Positions 11,153-22,581 of a stretch of DNA of 64,000 nucleotides are shown piece by piece. The stretch is from Gnetum montanum. Taxonomy: Eukaryota; Streptophyta; Gnetopsida; Gnetales; Gnetaceae. How positions within the stretch are numbered: position 1 is the first letter of the stretch; each line of letters opens with the position of its first letter. The stretch spans positions 1,741 to 65,740 of the forward strand of contig MNCI01001420.1 of assembly GCA_015680685.1 (NCBI GenBank), given 5' to 3'. Position numbers and translations under genes: made by a program. Below the pieces are notes generated by a model that saw nothing but the letters and a program-made list of their open reading frames with translations, did no database searches and was not told the DNA's origin.

Positions 11153-11957
11153 TGATGAACTACGATATCGCATCCGTGATATCAGATCAACCATGCGATA
11201 TTGGATACCCGATATCGTGGCCCATCTCCTTGCCTATAAATAAGAGGCAGTGCCCTTGGTTTCCACATTAGAAGTTAGTCCCTTAGCCAAACTCTTGCCA
11301 TTTTTTCCCTCCAAAGTTAGAATTATTTCTATGTGCCCACAGTAGGAGTCATAGAGTGAATGGATCTTTATTCGAGCATTATATACCTGAGCACACTTTG
11401 TGTACAACAATAAAAATGAACTTTATGATAAACCTTGCAGCATACAAAATAGATTAATTAGTGTTGATTATTATTTAACACTTTCCTAGTTAATTAATGA
11501 TTTCTCTCACCTTACAACTCTGTTAGTTAAATACACTCAGTACGACCGCTTCGAGCATGCGTGTAGCGCTTGGTAACCCAGTAACGATTAGTGTTTGGTA
11601 ATCCTAGTAGCGTTGCACTGGTTCAGGATGTGTACGGCAAGTGGGAACGAATATTGGTGTTAGGAGCACTTAGAACTTAGTTAATGAATAGTTAAATTAG
11701 ATTAGTTAGTTACTTCTCATCCTTAGGTGACTTAAACCAGAAAACATAAAAAATGATAAAAATCATATGCCTTAGTTGCACTTAACCATACCTTTGCATT
11801 TCACAAGTATAATTGGGAAGACAATAATTGCAACGATAAGTTTCACTTCCTAGAGACCAACGTACTTAGAAGGCTATAAGTCCACATAATTAACCAAATC
11901 GTGCATGAATGCTTAGTGATTCGTATAGTTAGGTGTAGGGATACTCACTGCTCATCA
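11153..11957 (+). repeat. LTR L3, chimeric (type I 5' part, type II 3' part)
   Basis: This 805-bp LTR starts TGATGAA and ends CTCATCA. Its first ~545 bp follow L2: GATATC palindromes at 11164-11225, CTATAAATAAGAGGC near 11234, and GCTTGGTAACCCAGTAACGA near 11568. From about 11715 it follows L5, with a segment beginning CTCATCCTTAGG and then CATATGCCTTAGTTGCACTT. A polypurine tract precedes it and a primer-binding site follows it, so one LTR serves as both the 3' LTR of E1 and the 5' LTR of E2. The simplest explanation is recombination between LTRs of two elements. Confidence 0.85.
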
Positions 11958-11958
11958 T

Positions 11959-11976
11959 TGGCGTTGTTGTCTAGGA
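11959..11976 (+). promoter_or_regulatory. Primer-binding site of E2 (tRNA-Asp-like)
   Basis: TGGCGTTGTTGTCTAGGA lies one base after the LTR end. It matches 13 of 18 positions of the complement of the plant tRNA-Asp 3' end (recalled as TGGCGCCGTTGCCGGGGA), and most differences are C-to-T or G-to-A. A tRNA-Asp primer fits Athila-type elements. The site shows that the reading direction is plus and that an element's internal region starts here. Confidence 0.65.
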
Positions 11977-12128
11977 CTTGTTTGATACGTGTGTTATCTA
12001 GGACTTAGTCAATATTATTTAGGATCGTTGGATTGAATCCTAAGGTCATAATCATTCGAAAAAAATAAATACATAATAATTAATCAAAACTATACTATAA
12101 GAACACTGAGAAATTGTTTTTAACATAA

Positions 12129-13527
12129 ATGTCTTCTTCTTCTCACAAGCATGCCAATTCTAAGTCAATAGTACCACAAGAATGTAGAATGGTGTACACT
12201 CATCCTGATGAGTTTGTACCCAATTTTACTTATGTTCTCCATCAAGATGAACAAATGTGGAGGCGAGACATGGAGGGGAATGTTGTGTTGCCACCTAACC
12301 AATCTGTTCCAAAGATGCTGCTCCAAACCCTTACAAGGTTGGGGATCGAGAAGCTTCATAAAGAGTACATTATGAAAGATCATGACTTCTGGGACTACTA
12401 TCCCACTAAGAGACCACGCAAATGAGATCAACAACAGGAAAAGTGCCACAAAGACATGAAGGGAAAATAGTTCACTAACCCCTTATTCCTACTAGATCAA
12501 AAGGATAATAAGGAACCTCTTTTCGAAGGTTCTCAACATGCAGACTCTCCACCTCTTGACTCCAATGAAGAGAAGCCAAACCCAAATCCTAAATCAATGA
12601 TCAACAATCTAGGTTTTAGTAATAGTGAGCCCCATAGTCACGGGAGTTTTAAGAAAGGGAGTCAAAGTAAGAACTCAGACAAGCATAATGATGATCACTC
12701 TAAGGATCATGGCCATGACAAACAACGGGGAAGTGGCAGACACCATGGTGGTGGTACTCCTCCTTCCTCTTTATCCTCTTCATCTAGTTCAGCCTCCTTT
12801 TTTGAATTTGAGCAGAACCACAGACAATGGGACATCAATGATAACCACACATACCATCATGAACAAAGGGATGGCAAAGGACATCACATGCATCATTGAG
12901 ATCATGATAATGAACCTCTGCTAGCCACTCGAAATATGCTTAACATTGCAGAGGCTGTCAAAATTCTTACCAGACATGTGAAAGAGAGTCAAATCAAGAG
13001 GTTAGACATGAACAATATCCCCAGATTTGAGGGCGGATATAACTTAGATCCTCAAATGCATTTACAAGCCTTTCACAATACCTATGCCTTACAAAATATT
13101 GAAATGATTAGCAAAAGCTCAAGCTATTCCCTAAAATACTTATCAAGAAAGTGGAAAGTTAGTATTAGTCTCTAGAACTAGAATCAATCTATTAATGAAG
13201 TATAATGCTAGAACTATTTAATGAGAAGTATCCGATATACTCCAAAGTGTCAAACCTGCGAAGGCAAATCCAAAGCTAGAAACAAGGAATACATGAACCC
13301 TTGGATGCTGCTATGGGCATATATTATTCATTATTACACCAGTGCCTTGGCCATGGTTACTCTCAACAGGAACAACTTCATCATATCATAGATGGGATTC
13401 GCTCAAAAACACAAAGAACCCTTGGGGTTTATGCCCAAGGAAGACTATCAAAATTAAGAGCCCATTAAATATAAAGGTTGATAGAGCAAGTAGCAAAAGA
13501 GAAAGGAGAGTTGAGAAAATGAGAAAG
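12129..13527 (+). pseudogene. E2 gag, decayed, His-rich middle
   Basis: An ATG at 12129 opens a gag-like frame (MSSSSHKHANSKS..., 98 codons to 12425). The same frame reappears at 12597-12899 and 12936-13175. The middle part (about 12640-12898) is unusually rich in His, Asp, Lys and Gly and ends in HHMHH. The later part (about 13249-13520) matches E1 gag around 4230-4520, for example NLRRQIQS and HEPLDAAMG, in a shifted frame. Gag packages element RNA. No zinc knuckle remains, because the deletion at 13527 removed the C-terminus. Confidence 0.7.
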
Positions 13528-14781
13528 TGTTGGACACTATATCTGGGCATTGCTATTACAACTTTTCGGATGGTTATAGTAGCTAAAACCAATTCTAGAT
13601 CGTGCTAGAGGATTAGGCCAAAACAACATTCATGAGTCCCTAGGGGATTTTTGCATATCGAAAGATGCCTTTTGGTCTATGCAATGCTTCTACAACATTC
13701 CAATGTTTGGTCTTTAGCATTTTTCAGCAATAGATTAGTAACAGGGTGGAAGTCTTCATGGATGACTTCTCCATTTATGGCACCACATTTGAGTAAGCCT
13801 GGGATGACCTTGAGCAAGTGCTTAAAAGGTGTGTGAACATGAATCTTCAGGTCAATTGGTAGAAAAGCCATCTAATGGTTTAGGAGGGCATTGTAATGGG
13901 CTACAAAATTTCTCAAGCACAGATTGAGGTGGATCCAGAAAAAATAAGGATCATCTAAGGAATAACTAGTTAATCGGAAACCATTAAAGATGTTTGATCA
14001 TTCCTTAGACACACTGGCTACTACCGACGTTTTATAGAAAATTTCTCTAAGATAGAAAAATTGTTAGTTGAGCTTACAAAGAAAGATGCTTCATTCATCT
14101 AGACCAGGGAGTGCGAAAATGCATTCCATAGCCTCAAGCAAAAGCTCATAGAGACACCAATTCTACGAGCACCAAACTAGTTCAGACCATTTCATATAAT
14201 GACAAACAAATCAAATTATGTCATAGGAGCCATGCTTATGCAGTTGGATAATAAGAAACGTCCATATTACATCCACTACACAAGTCGAAGCATTGTGGGT
14301 ACACAACTGAATTACACCACAATAGAGAAGGAACTAATGATGGTGGTGTACACTCTAGAGAAGTTCAAGCACTATGTGCTTAGATACAAAGTGTTTGTGC
14401 ACACTAACCATAGTATCATTCGCTTCCTCATGAACAAGCCAATGGTGAGCCCCCATATCAAATGGTCATTGGTGATCTTGCAAGAGTTCGATCTTACAAT
14501 GTTAGATCAAAAGGGAACTGAGAATGTCATCACTAATTACTTGTCTCGGTTACAATGGGATAACAAAGAGGAGGAGATCCCACTCTTTGACCAATTTCTT
14601 AATAAACTCTTCTTTATAGGAGCAATAAATGAACAAGTGCCCAATGAACCAAAATGGTATGATGACATCCTCACTTACCTTCTCACTCAAGAGATGCTAC
14701 AAGATCTGGACTACAGGAAGAAACAAAAATTTCTTCATCAAGCCAAATGCTTCATGGAAATCAATGAACACCTTTACAAGG
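13528..14781 (+). pseudogene. E2 RT (C-terminal half) and RNase H, decayed
   Basis: The sequence enters RT at a VLDTISGHCYY-like block right after the deletion, then shows MPFGLCNASTTFQ (about 13667), VFMDDFSIYG (about 13752) and the thumb and connection region. RNase H starts near 14199 (MTNKSNYVIGA; the usual MTDAS Asp is Asn) and is open for 235 codons, to 14906, running into the LTR insertion at 14782. Stops upstream of 14199 are mostly TAG or TAA. The catalytic VFMDD remains, but the protein lacks the fingers domain. Confidence 0.8.
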
Positions 14782-15716
14782 TGATGAGACGCGATATGCA
14801 CAAGCCGCGATATCGCATCGTTCCCTACGATATTGTGTATGCGATATTGCGGTCCGTCGCCAAATCTATAAATAAGAGGCGGCACTCCCCTCCTTTGACA
14901 TCCTAGGCTAGAAGTAGTGAAGCTCTGGCGGATTGATCACCCCAGAGATAGAATATTTTCCATGTGCCCGTAGTAGGAGTCCCCCAAGTGAACGGTTCTT
15001 TATTCGAGCAACTTTGTACCTGAACGTAAGTTGTTTACGGCAATAAAGACGAGCTTTGTGGATAAACCTTGCAGTGCATGGATAGGTTTATTTAATGTTA
15101 TTTATTACTTTCCTAGTAACGTGGCATGAGTACGACTTGGTTACGAGCATTGACGAATGTGTACGGCTAGCCAAGGAATTGGCTACTCATCGCGATTAGA
15201 TTCTCTCACCCTTACCTCCTAGAATGTGGGGCAAGTACAACTTGATTACGAGCATCTACGGATGTGTACGGCTAGTCAAGGAATCGGCTGCTTGTTACAT
15301 TTAGGTTAGTTAGGTGCCTCAATATGACCACTTCGAGCATGTGCGTTACGTGTGGTAATCCCAGTAACGATTAGCGTTTAGTAGCCACAGTTACATAGTT
15401 TAGGGTGTGTACGACAAGTGGGAATGGATGCTGACGCTAGGACTTAGTGCTGTAGTTAGAGTTAGTTTTAGTCTCTCAACCCTTCACCCTTTAGCATAGG
15501 AGATAAACCAGAAAAGACCAAAAAAATCATATACCTCGAACTTACTTAACCATACACCGTGACAACATCAAGTAAGTCTGGGAAGACAACGATTAATTAA
15601 CCCCAAGTGTTCCTTGCGGTGTTTAGGCATTTAGTCTGCGGAGTTCGATCGAATCGCGCGTGCTACGCTTGTTTCGTATGGTTGAGTGTAGGGGTACCTC
15701 ACCACTCATCACAAGG
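14777..15716 (+). repeat. Solo LTR L4 (type I) with 5-bp target duplication
   Basis: The LTR spans 14782-15711 (930 bp), from TGATGAG to CTCATCA. CAAGG occurs immediately before (14777-14781) and after (15712-15716). The flanks join into the pol reading HLYKV-CINGLV, which E3 keeps uninterrupted at 25320-25350. This is therefore a true solo LTR, left after an inserted element recombined between its two LTRs. U3 has GATATC-type palindromes and a TATA box (about 14866). U5 has the hairpin (15537-15547 with 15570-15580). A duplication of about 105 bp (15112-15216, and 15217 to about 15293) accounts for its extra length. Confidence 0.92.
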
Positions 15717-16795
15717 TGTGCATTAATGGCTTGGTTCATTGGTATGTACTCGATGTTGATCAACTACGTGTTCTCCAAGACACTCATAAGGGTCCTTATG
15801 GGGACCACTATGCTAGGAGACACATGGTCATTAAGATCCTAATGACAAGGTATTATTGGCCAACCATCTTTAGGGACATCCACCAATTTATCCACTCTTG
15901 TGAACATTGTCAACAAGATGGTGGAATGACTGCTTGAATGGAGGGACCTCAATAGTGGATTCAACCATTGGAACCCTTTGATATCTGGGGCATTGACTTC
16001 ATGGATCCCATCATGCCCATGTCAAATAGAAAGGTATACATAATCTTCACCATTGATTACTACATAAAATCAATAAGAGTAGCAGCCGTCATCGACTATA
16101 CATCATCTACTACTACGCAGTTTGTACAACAAAATGTTGTAAACAAGTTTGGGGTGCCATGTATACTAATTTCTGACAACAAAACCCATATTACAAGCAC
16201 TACCTTTTGCAAGCTTATGCAACACTTGGGGGTTGAACATAAACTAACAACACCCTACCACCCCGAACCCAATTGTCAAGCAAAAGTTACTAATAGGAAG
16301 ATCATGAAGATCCTGACAACAACTGTTAGCAAAAATAGGAGAGACTGGAGCACAAAACTAAACGATGCCCTCTAGGCATACCACTCAACATAGAAACTTC
16401 CTATAGGCTACTCTCCCTATGAGCTAGTGTACAGAAAATTACCAACTCTACCTATCCAATCCAAGCTCCATATACTTTGAACAGCTTATGACTTGGAACT
16501 TGACCTTAGCCTAGCACAAAAAGAAAGATTAATGAACCTAAATGTGCTAGATGAAAATTGATTGGTAGCCCTATCCTTGAATGAAATGCATAAGGCATTC
16601 AACAAAGAGCACCATGACCTCAGAATACAAAAAATAAAATTTCAACCTAGAGATAAGTTCCTCTACTGGAACCCCACAAATGTATATCAAAAGATAAAGT
16701 TTCAAACATTATGGAAGAAGCCTTATATTATCAACAAAACTATTCCTTCTAGGGCCATGTTAATCTACAAACCAAAGAGCCCAAACAAAAAGTAG
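15712..16795 (+). pseudogene. E2 integrase, decayed
   Basis: The zinc-binding half is clear: HYARRHMVIKI and CEHCQQDGG (15807-15924). Next come GIDFMDP (first Asp, about 15988) and ISDNKTHI (second Asp, about 16170). At the position of the catalytic Glu the sequence reads QAKVTNRK (about 16278), with Lys in place of Glu, so the core is dead. A 135-codon stretch (15968-16375) is open. Later stops at about 16374, 16392 and 16560 interrupt the C-terminus, and the frame ends at 16793. Confidence 0.8.
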
Positions 16796-18967
16796 CTAAT
16801 CAACATGCAACAAGTAAAACCTTTTCATGAACTTAAGCAAGCCAGTGCAACAAACGCCTCATTGAATGAACAACGACGCTCAATTTCTCGGATCTCCTCC
16901 TTAAAACTTAGTCATGGGGAAGATGGCCATCCATGCTAGCCATTATAGTGGCTTCTCAATTATTCATCTTTTTGTTTTTCACATTTTTGTCTTACACTTT
17001 GTTATTTTTACAACTTTTTGTTTTATGCCTTGTTTATCTTACACCTTTTTGTTTTTACTTTATTAATTTTTCCAATTTTTGTTTTACAACATCTTTAGTA
17101 CATATTATCTTTCTTGAATATTTTATAATTTCTTGTATATTTTATTCTATTTTGGTGTGATTTTCTCATGATTTTTGCTAATAAAGTGCCTTATCAACAA
17201 TAGGACACAATGATGTTATAATTGTTTGCTAATGGTGATTTGAAATTAACGTTTTTGATTGCTAATGTCTAGTTTCTATTTTTGAATTTTGGTGATTGAT
17301 AACTAAGACAGTTTCTTTTTCATATAACAGGAAGTGAGTCCACATCATCCACCCATCAACAAACTCTATGGTTTTCCTTGTTTTGGAAACATGAGGTTCC
17401 TTTTCATTAGTAAAACCTTAACGAACTTGTAACCTTGGTAATTTTCAAACTTGGGAAGGATTCAAAGGTTTCAAAAGGGTGTGACTTCAAAGGGATTTAA
17501 AGCTCTATGTACCTTCTACCATCTTGAGTGCAAGTGTGTTTTTCATGGATCTCTTAACATTCCATGTGGACCAATAACAAGAAGTTAAATAAGCCTTTAC
17601 ATGATGTGGTTCCCATCCAAAAATCCATGAAATATATATATATATATAACAATGGGAATTCAAAGCACACCCCTTAGACACAATAAACAGGCTACAAGCA
17701 CTAGTTATGGGACTAGAAAGACATGTTACCCATGCCTAAAGGTTCCCTCTAACTAAGGCCCTTTCTCACTTCTTGCTTCTTTTCTCTTCTCTAAAAGGAA
17801 TAGTGTTTGATCTATGGGAGCATTCTTGTGTCTCAAGAGGATGGATTGGTCTTAGAGTGGCAATGTGAAGTCACTAAACATGGTTGGTTTTGGTCTGGAC
17901 TAAGGATGGACTCTATCGGGTCATTTAACCATGAATTCCACAAGGGACTTCATGTGACTAAGATCGAGAACTCCATTCCACTCTATCTATCATCCATTAA
18001 TGCTTCAATAACTCCCCTCACTACCAATTGTCCATGTTTATGCCCAATGTCTTAGTTTGATGTGTTAAAATTCTTAAATATATTCTTTGGGTTTGGTCCT
18101 TAACTTTTCATAACCATTAATCAACTATAGGACCCACAGACTCCTTAGTTGAGGTTATGCAAGTGCAAAAAGAGCATGTGTCACTATGGGAAGGACCCAC
18201 TTGCATATCTTGTGATTTGGTTAGTTAAGTTTCTTATCCTTAGATGTTGCTACAATCAAATCTTTCATATGCTCCATCATGCATCCAATTGTACACTCCT
18301 TAAGGCATTATTTTTCATAAAATCTCATTTTCCAATCATTTCCTAATTTTCTGAACTTCAAATGCCTCTTCTAATATTTCATCATGTTCATCGTTTTTTG
18401 GGCTTCCATTTGATCCTCATTTCACAAGAAAACTCCTTGTTTTTTTTTTTGTTACTTTTGACAAAGCCAACAGTGGTCAATAGCCACGTTGACTAGGACT
18501 TGTCAACACAACACAAAAATTCTATAAATACCATCCAACACTTAGGAATTTTTGTCATTTGCTTCAAAATGGAAGAGGAGTTTTTACAATTTTTCAGAGC
18601 CCATAACTTTCACACCGTTTATTCAACTCACTCCATTCTTTGATCCTGAAGCTACCAGAGGTAGTGGGAAATTCCGACGATGAGGCCTAACAAGGTGACT
18701 ACTTTCTCCACCTGTGCTTGTGCCACTTTAAGTGGGAAATTCCCTAGAAACCTTCCATAGCCACTCTATATGAAAATAGAAAAGCGCATCAACGATAATA
18801 AACGTGGAAGAAAAACCTTGCGCTTTCCATGCCTTATTAGAAAACTCTGTAAAAGGGTAGGGGTAGTCCGCTATGCAAATGACATAATTAGGAATACTCC
18901 CATTGCCTCCTAGTCTAAAATAATGGAAGACAAAGCCCCTACCATGTCCAAAGAATAGGAGTAGCAA
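16796..18967 (+). other. E2 spacer between pol and accessory ORF
   Basis: This spacer contains a PPT-like motif after pol (about 16909-16921), T-rich sequence, and pairing arms GGGTGTG (17477-17483) and CACACCC (17666-17672). It also has a short TA microsatellite (about 17631-17648) and the conserved 16-mer ACATGTTACCCATGCC (17721-17736). From about 18560 it resembles the stretch before the accessory ORF of E4 (about 28900). The N-terminal part of the E2 accessory ORF may lie in 18680-18967 but is too decayed to trace. Confidence 0.5.
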
Positions 18968-20862
18968 CTATCACCTCCATCACCCACTCAGGAAATAGCA
19001 TTGGAGGCCCGCACTACCATGGAGCACTTATGCGAAATCCAAGAGCAACTCTTATGTGAGTAGAAGCAGTGAGTAGGAACAAGTAGTGGGGATCCATCTA
19101 TGTACAGTCCTGTAATGAGTCACCTCAACGAAGTGGCTTGAACAATTAGACAGATGGAGGGAGGTGGACTAATATTCTCAGCCTAAAAAATGTAGCTGCC
19201 CGCAACATTGAATCCTAGTGCTCGAGAGGTAATGGTGTCTTCCTTGCAACAACAATAATTCCTAGAAATCTTTGGGAATGTTGCTACCTTTTTTATATGC
19301 TTAGAGAAGGACGAGGGGGCAACTGTCTTGGTGATGCAATACCAAGGGTAGGAGATAGCAACAAAAGTGATTGCTAATTGAATCACCAAAGCACTAAATG
19401 CACCTGCAGTGTCTGTATCAAATATTTTTGCACTTAGAGATGTGTAGATGTCTGTAGGAACTATTAGCAGTAGATTGAGTGTAGCCCAGCACGAAGAGTT
19501 GCTGGACCAACTAGTGGGAACTGAGTAATCAATTTTAAATATCTTTGATTTTCTGGATAACATCACCGCAATCCAATTAGAGCTACTTGAAGCAAAGGGA
19601 AAATGCATTATTTTGGAAGGGCAACTCAAAATGGTTGAAGCACAAAACCAACACTTGGCCGTGGAGATTGTCAAATTAAGAGCCCGCCTTGCTAATCTTA
19701 CACTCCTCAACCTTGCACTAACAAGAGATGAAGTTTTTCAACAGCTTCAAGACAGACTTAAGCAGGTTGAGGCGGGAATGGTGACAGCCATCTTTAACCA
19801 ATCCGTGGCAGAGGCTAAGACATAATCAGTTTAGAAGGACTTGCTCCAGACACACCTAGAGAATGAGATGCTAACTGTAGAGAATCATTACCTCTGAAAT
19901 GTTGATGTGCGGAAACAGCAGATGCAAGAACTCATCCATCAATAGCAAGAGTAGCTAGCTAGGGTAAACACTGAACTGAGGAGATTGGCAGCCAAAAATA
20001 GAAATCTCTCTATGGAGAAACTTTATGCCTTACACCAAAAATTTGCAATTGAGATTACCCCCTAAAAGAATGAGGCTTTCAAATTTAAGAGAGTTAAGAA
20101 TCACTACAAAGATCAAGTTGGCCTACATAGGGAAGTTAATGAAAAACACATCCAAATGGCTAAGTCAAAAGTTAATGAGACCCTCCAGCAACTCCAACAA
20201 GGGAAAGAGATGTGTGGCAATCTATCGTTGATGAGATAGATACCTATAAAAAAGCATAGATCCACATGAAGGAGTTGCAAATTGAAAAGATGAAAGAATA
20301 CATGAAGCTTGCCAATCTCTGATATGCAAACTTAGCAATGCTGACTACTGGACGACCATGGTCAAAGTTAGAAAAATAGGTGGCCACCTCATACTTGTTG
20401 TACAAGGTAGAGTTCAAGCACCAAAAGGAGACCAAGTAAAAGCTTAAGACTGCAAATGCTAAACTCGAAGTTCTTAGGGCAAGATTCACTGATCAAAGGT
20501 TAATTATTGAGGATCAGTCTAGAAGAATAAATGATTGCCAAGAATTGTAGAATGCAATCAAGGCATTCAACATCAAACACAAATAATTTGTCGCCTAGTT
20601 CATCAATGTCAAGGAGCTATTCACAATAATGTCCTGTCCTTGGGATGTGCCCATTCTAGCCCACATTGGCAAAGCTGCGTGGACCATGAACAATTCCAAG
20701 AGTAAGGAGGAGAAGATGAAAGCATTGTTGGATACTTTCTGTCTTTCACTAGAAGTTGCAACTACAACAGGACAACCATAACAGCCTCAACCACCGCATG
20801 TGCCTAAAGCAGGAAAAGGTCCTTCGGAACCTTAGGAACCTCCATTACCTAGTACTATTTAA
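18968..20862 (+). pseudogene. E2 accessory coiled-coil ORF, decayed
   Basis: A protein-like reading lies between integrase and the 3' LTR, on the element's own strand. Its longest clean piece starts at 19613 (LEGQLKMVEAQNQHLAVEIV...). Leu/Glu/Lys/Gln-rich heptad-like sequence runs from about 19550 to 20560, which suggests a long coiled coil. The C-terminus has CPWDVPILAHIG (about 20635) and EEKMKALL (about 20711) and ends EPPLPSTI, stop at 20860-20862. E4 and E5 have counterparts in the same place. Position matches the env-like ORF of Athila, but I see no signal peptide or membrane segment. Function is unknown. Many stops are TAG or TAA. Confidence 0.65.
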
Positions 20863-21077
20863 TCTTCTTCTTCATTTTCACATCATCAAAGGGATTATGT
20901 TTTTAAATTTTGTCCTAGTGTTCAATTTTGTAATCTTGAACACCAAAAAAAAAATTGTAATGATTGTATATCTATACACTCAGGCACTTAGTGTTTGTCG
21001 TATGTCTACTGTCAGTCAATAATTCCATACTTCTCAAATTTGTAAAGAACTCGAGGATGAGTTTTCATTCAGTCATA

Positions 21078-21955
21078 TGATGAATTGTAAATTGGCTGCA
21101 TCAAATGGGTCCTATTGACTAGGCCCCATCAATGCATGATTTGATGCATTGATGTAGCCTCATTGACATAGTGTTTGTTTTTGCCTATAAATGCATGTTC
21201 ACCCACCATGTTTATGGCATCTTTGTCATAGTTGTAGTGGAGCTCTTGCAGTTTTCTTGCATGAAAGTTAGAATATTTTTCTAAATGCCCATAGTAGGAG
21301 TCAAGAGTATACGAATCTTTATTCAAGCACTGTTGTACTTGAGCACAACGGTGTGTGTAGCAATAAAGATGAGCTCTTTGATAAACCTTGAAGCACTTCA
21401 AAATAGATTAATTATTTACTTATGCATTTACTATTTTATGAAATTTCCTTTAATGTTTGAAGTAATCAAATAGTTAATTAAGATAAATTAAGCTAGGTTA
21501 AATAATGATTAATTAAGCACATAAGTACGACCACTTCGAGCATACACTTGGCACTTGGTAATTCTAGTAATACTTAACATTTGGTAATCCAATAGCATTA
21601 AACATGTTTAAGATGTGTATGGTAAGTGGAAATGGATACTTATGTTAGGATTAGTTAGGAGTAACTTGTTAGATTAAATTAGCAATTTAATTATTTTATT
21701 TTATACATTATTCTCATCCTTAGGCGGCCTAAAATAGAAAACATAAAAAATGATAGAAATCATATGCCTCAGTTGCACTTAACCATACCTTTGCATTTCA
21801 CAAGTGCAATTAGGAAGACAACGATTGCAATGGTTAGTTTCACTTCCTAGAGACTAGTGTACTTAGAAAGCTATAAGTCCACAAAGTTTGACCAGATTGC
21901 ACATGAATGCTTAGTGATTCATATAATTGGATGTAGGGGTACTCACTGCTCATTA
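21078..21955 (+). repeat. LTR L5, 3' LTR of E2 (type II)
   Basis: This 878-bp LTR runs from TGATGAA to CTCATTA. U3 lacks GATATC arrays. It has instead the inverted pair CATCAATGCAT/ATGCATTGATG (about 21128-21157) upstream of CCTATAAATGC (about 21184). The U5 hairpin pairs CAGTTGCACTT (21770-21780) with AAGTGCAATTA (21802-21812). The 3' quarter matches L3 from about 11715 onward. The polypurine tract before it has decayed to CAGTCATA. Confidence 0.85.
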
Positions 21956-22581
21956 GTGAGAAAGGGGTTAGAACCTTTAAAAATGATTGCAATAATTATA
22001 TTGATACTGATATTTTATTATATCTATGTAGACCAATAAAATCTATTTGACAACTGAACTTGTTCAAAATACATCATTAGCGATAAATCCTAAGAATAAT
22101 AGATGTATTTAAGTTTCATGTAACTTGAACACATCTTATATATAATTCCATAGAATTAATACTCATAGTTTCAATAACTTATGCAAGCAAAAACTAAGTA
22201 AAAATTTGTTATTTTATAATACATGTTGCTTATCTTCTACCACTTATAGTAAACATATTCAACATATTATATCTTCATTCTACTCATTATTCCATCCTCC
22301 TCTTTCAACTCATAGATGATATGATCTTACTCTTACTCTACTAATTAGTACACTCATGGATATTAGAATTGTTCCATATAAATATTCCATTCAATCATGT
22401 TTGCTATGTTTAATGATTTGTGAGTAAATTTGAAGTTTTTTTTTTAAAATTTGTGTCTCATTTTACTATTTTCTAAAACTTTCTCTGTAACAAGTTTCCA
22501 AGCTTATTTTGAATTTATTATTCTATCAATATCATCAATACCCCATTTTTTGTAGTCACAATATTTCTTCATAAAATCATC
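21956..22581. other. Spacer between E2 and E3
   Basis: This is 626 bp of AT-rich sequence without a credible ORF, RNA gene or recognised repeat. It follows the LTR L5 end directly and precedes the LTR remnant of E3. Confidence 0.5.

Larger units (their letters stand above)
4065..11957 (+). mobile_element. E1: Athila-like Ty3/gypsy element with nearly full gag-pol
   Basis: From 4065 E1 reads gag, protease, RT, RNase H and integrase in the order gag-PR-RT-RH-INT, which is the Ty3/gypsy order. Apart from one 10-nt deletion near 4982, gag and pol are one continuous frame to about 8950, broken only by point stops. It ends with a noncoding 3' region, a polypurine tract and LTR L3. Its 5' LTR and gag start are not in the window, because E0 is inserted at 4065. 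No accessory coiled-coil ORF is visible between pol and the 3' LTR, unlike E2 and E4. Confidence 0.85.
11153..21955 (+). mobile_element. E2: Athila-like element with accessory ORF and nested solo LTR
   Basis: E2 runs from the shared chimeric LTR L3 through a primer site, gag (12129-13527), a partial RT plus RNase H (13528-14781), integrase (15712-16795), a spacer, a long coiled-coil accessory ORF (about 18968-20862) and LTR L5 (21078-21955). About 2.2 kb spanning the gag end, protease and RT start is missing at 13527. A solo LTR (L4) sits between RNase H and integrase. Removing L4 and one CAAGG copy restores a continuous pol reading across the insertion. Confidence 0.8.

Noticed and set aside
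17631-17648. TA repeat as a promoter or satellite
   Set aside because: A short microsatellite inside the E2 spacer with no further signal.
19183-19710. 175-codon minus-strand ORF within E2
   Set aside because: The plus strand here is the accessory ORF, with homologues in E4 and E5. The antisense frame has none.
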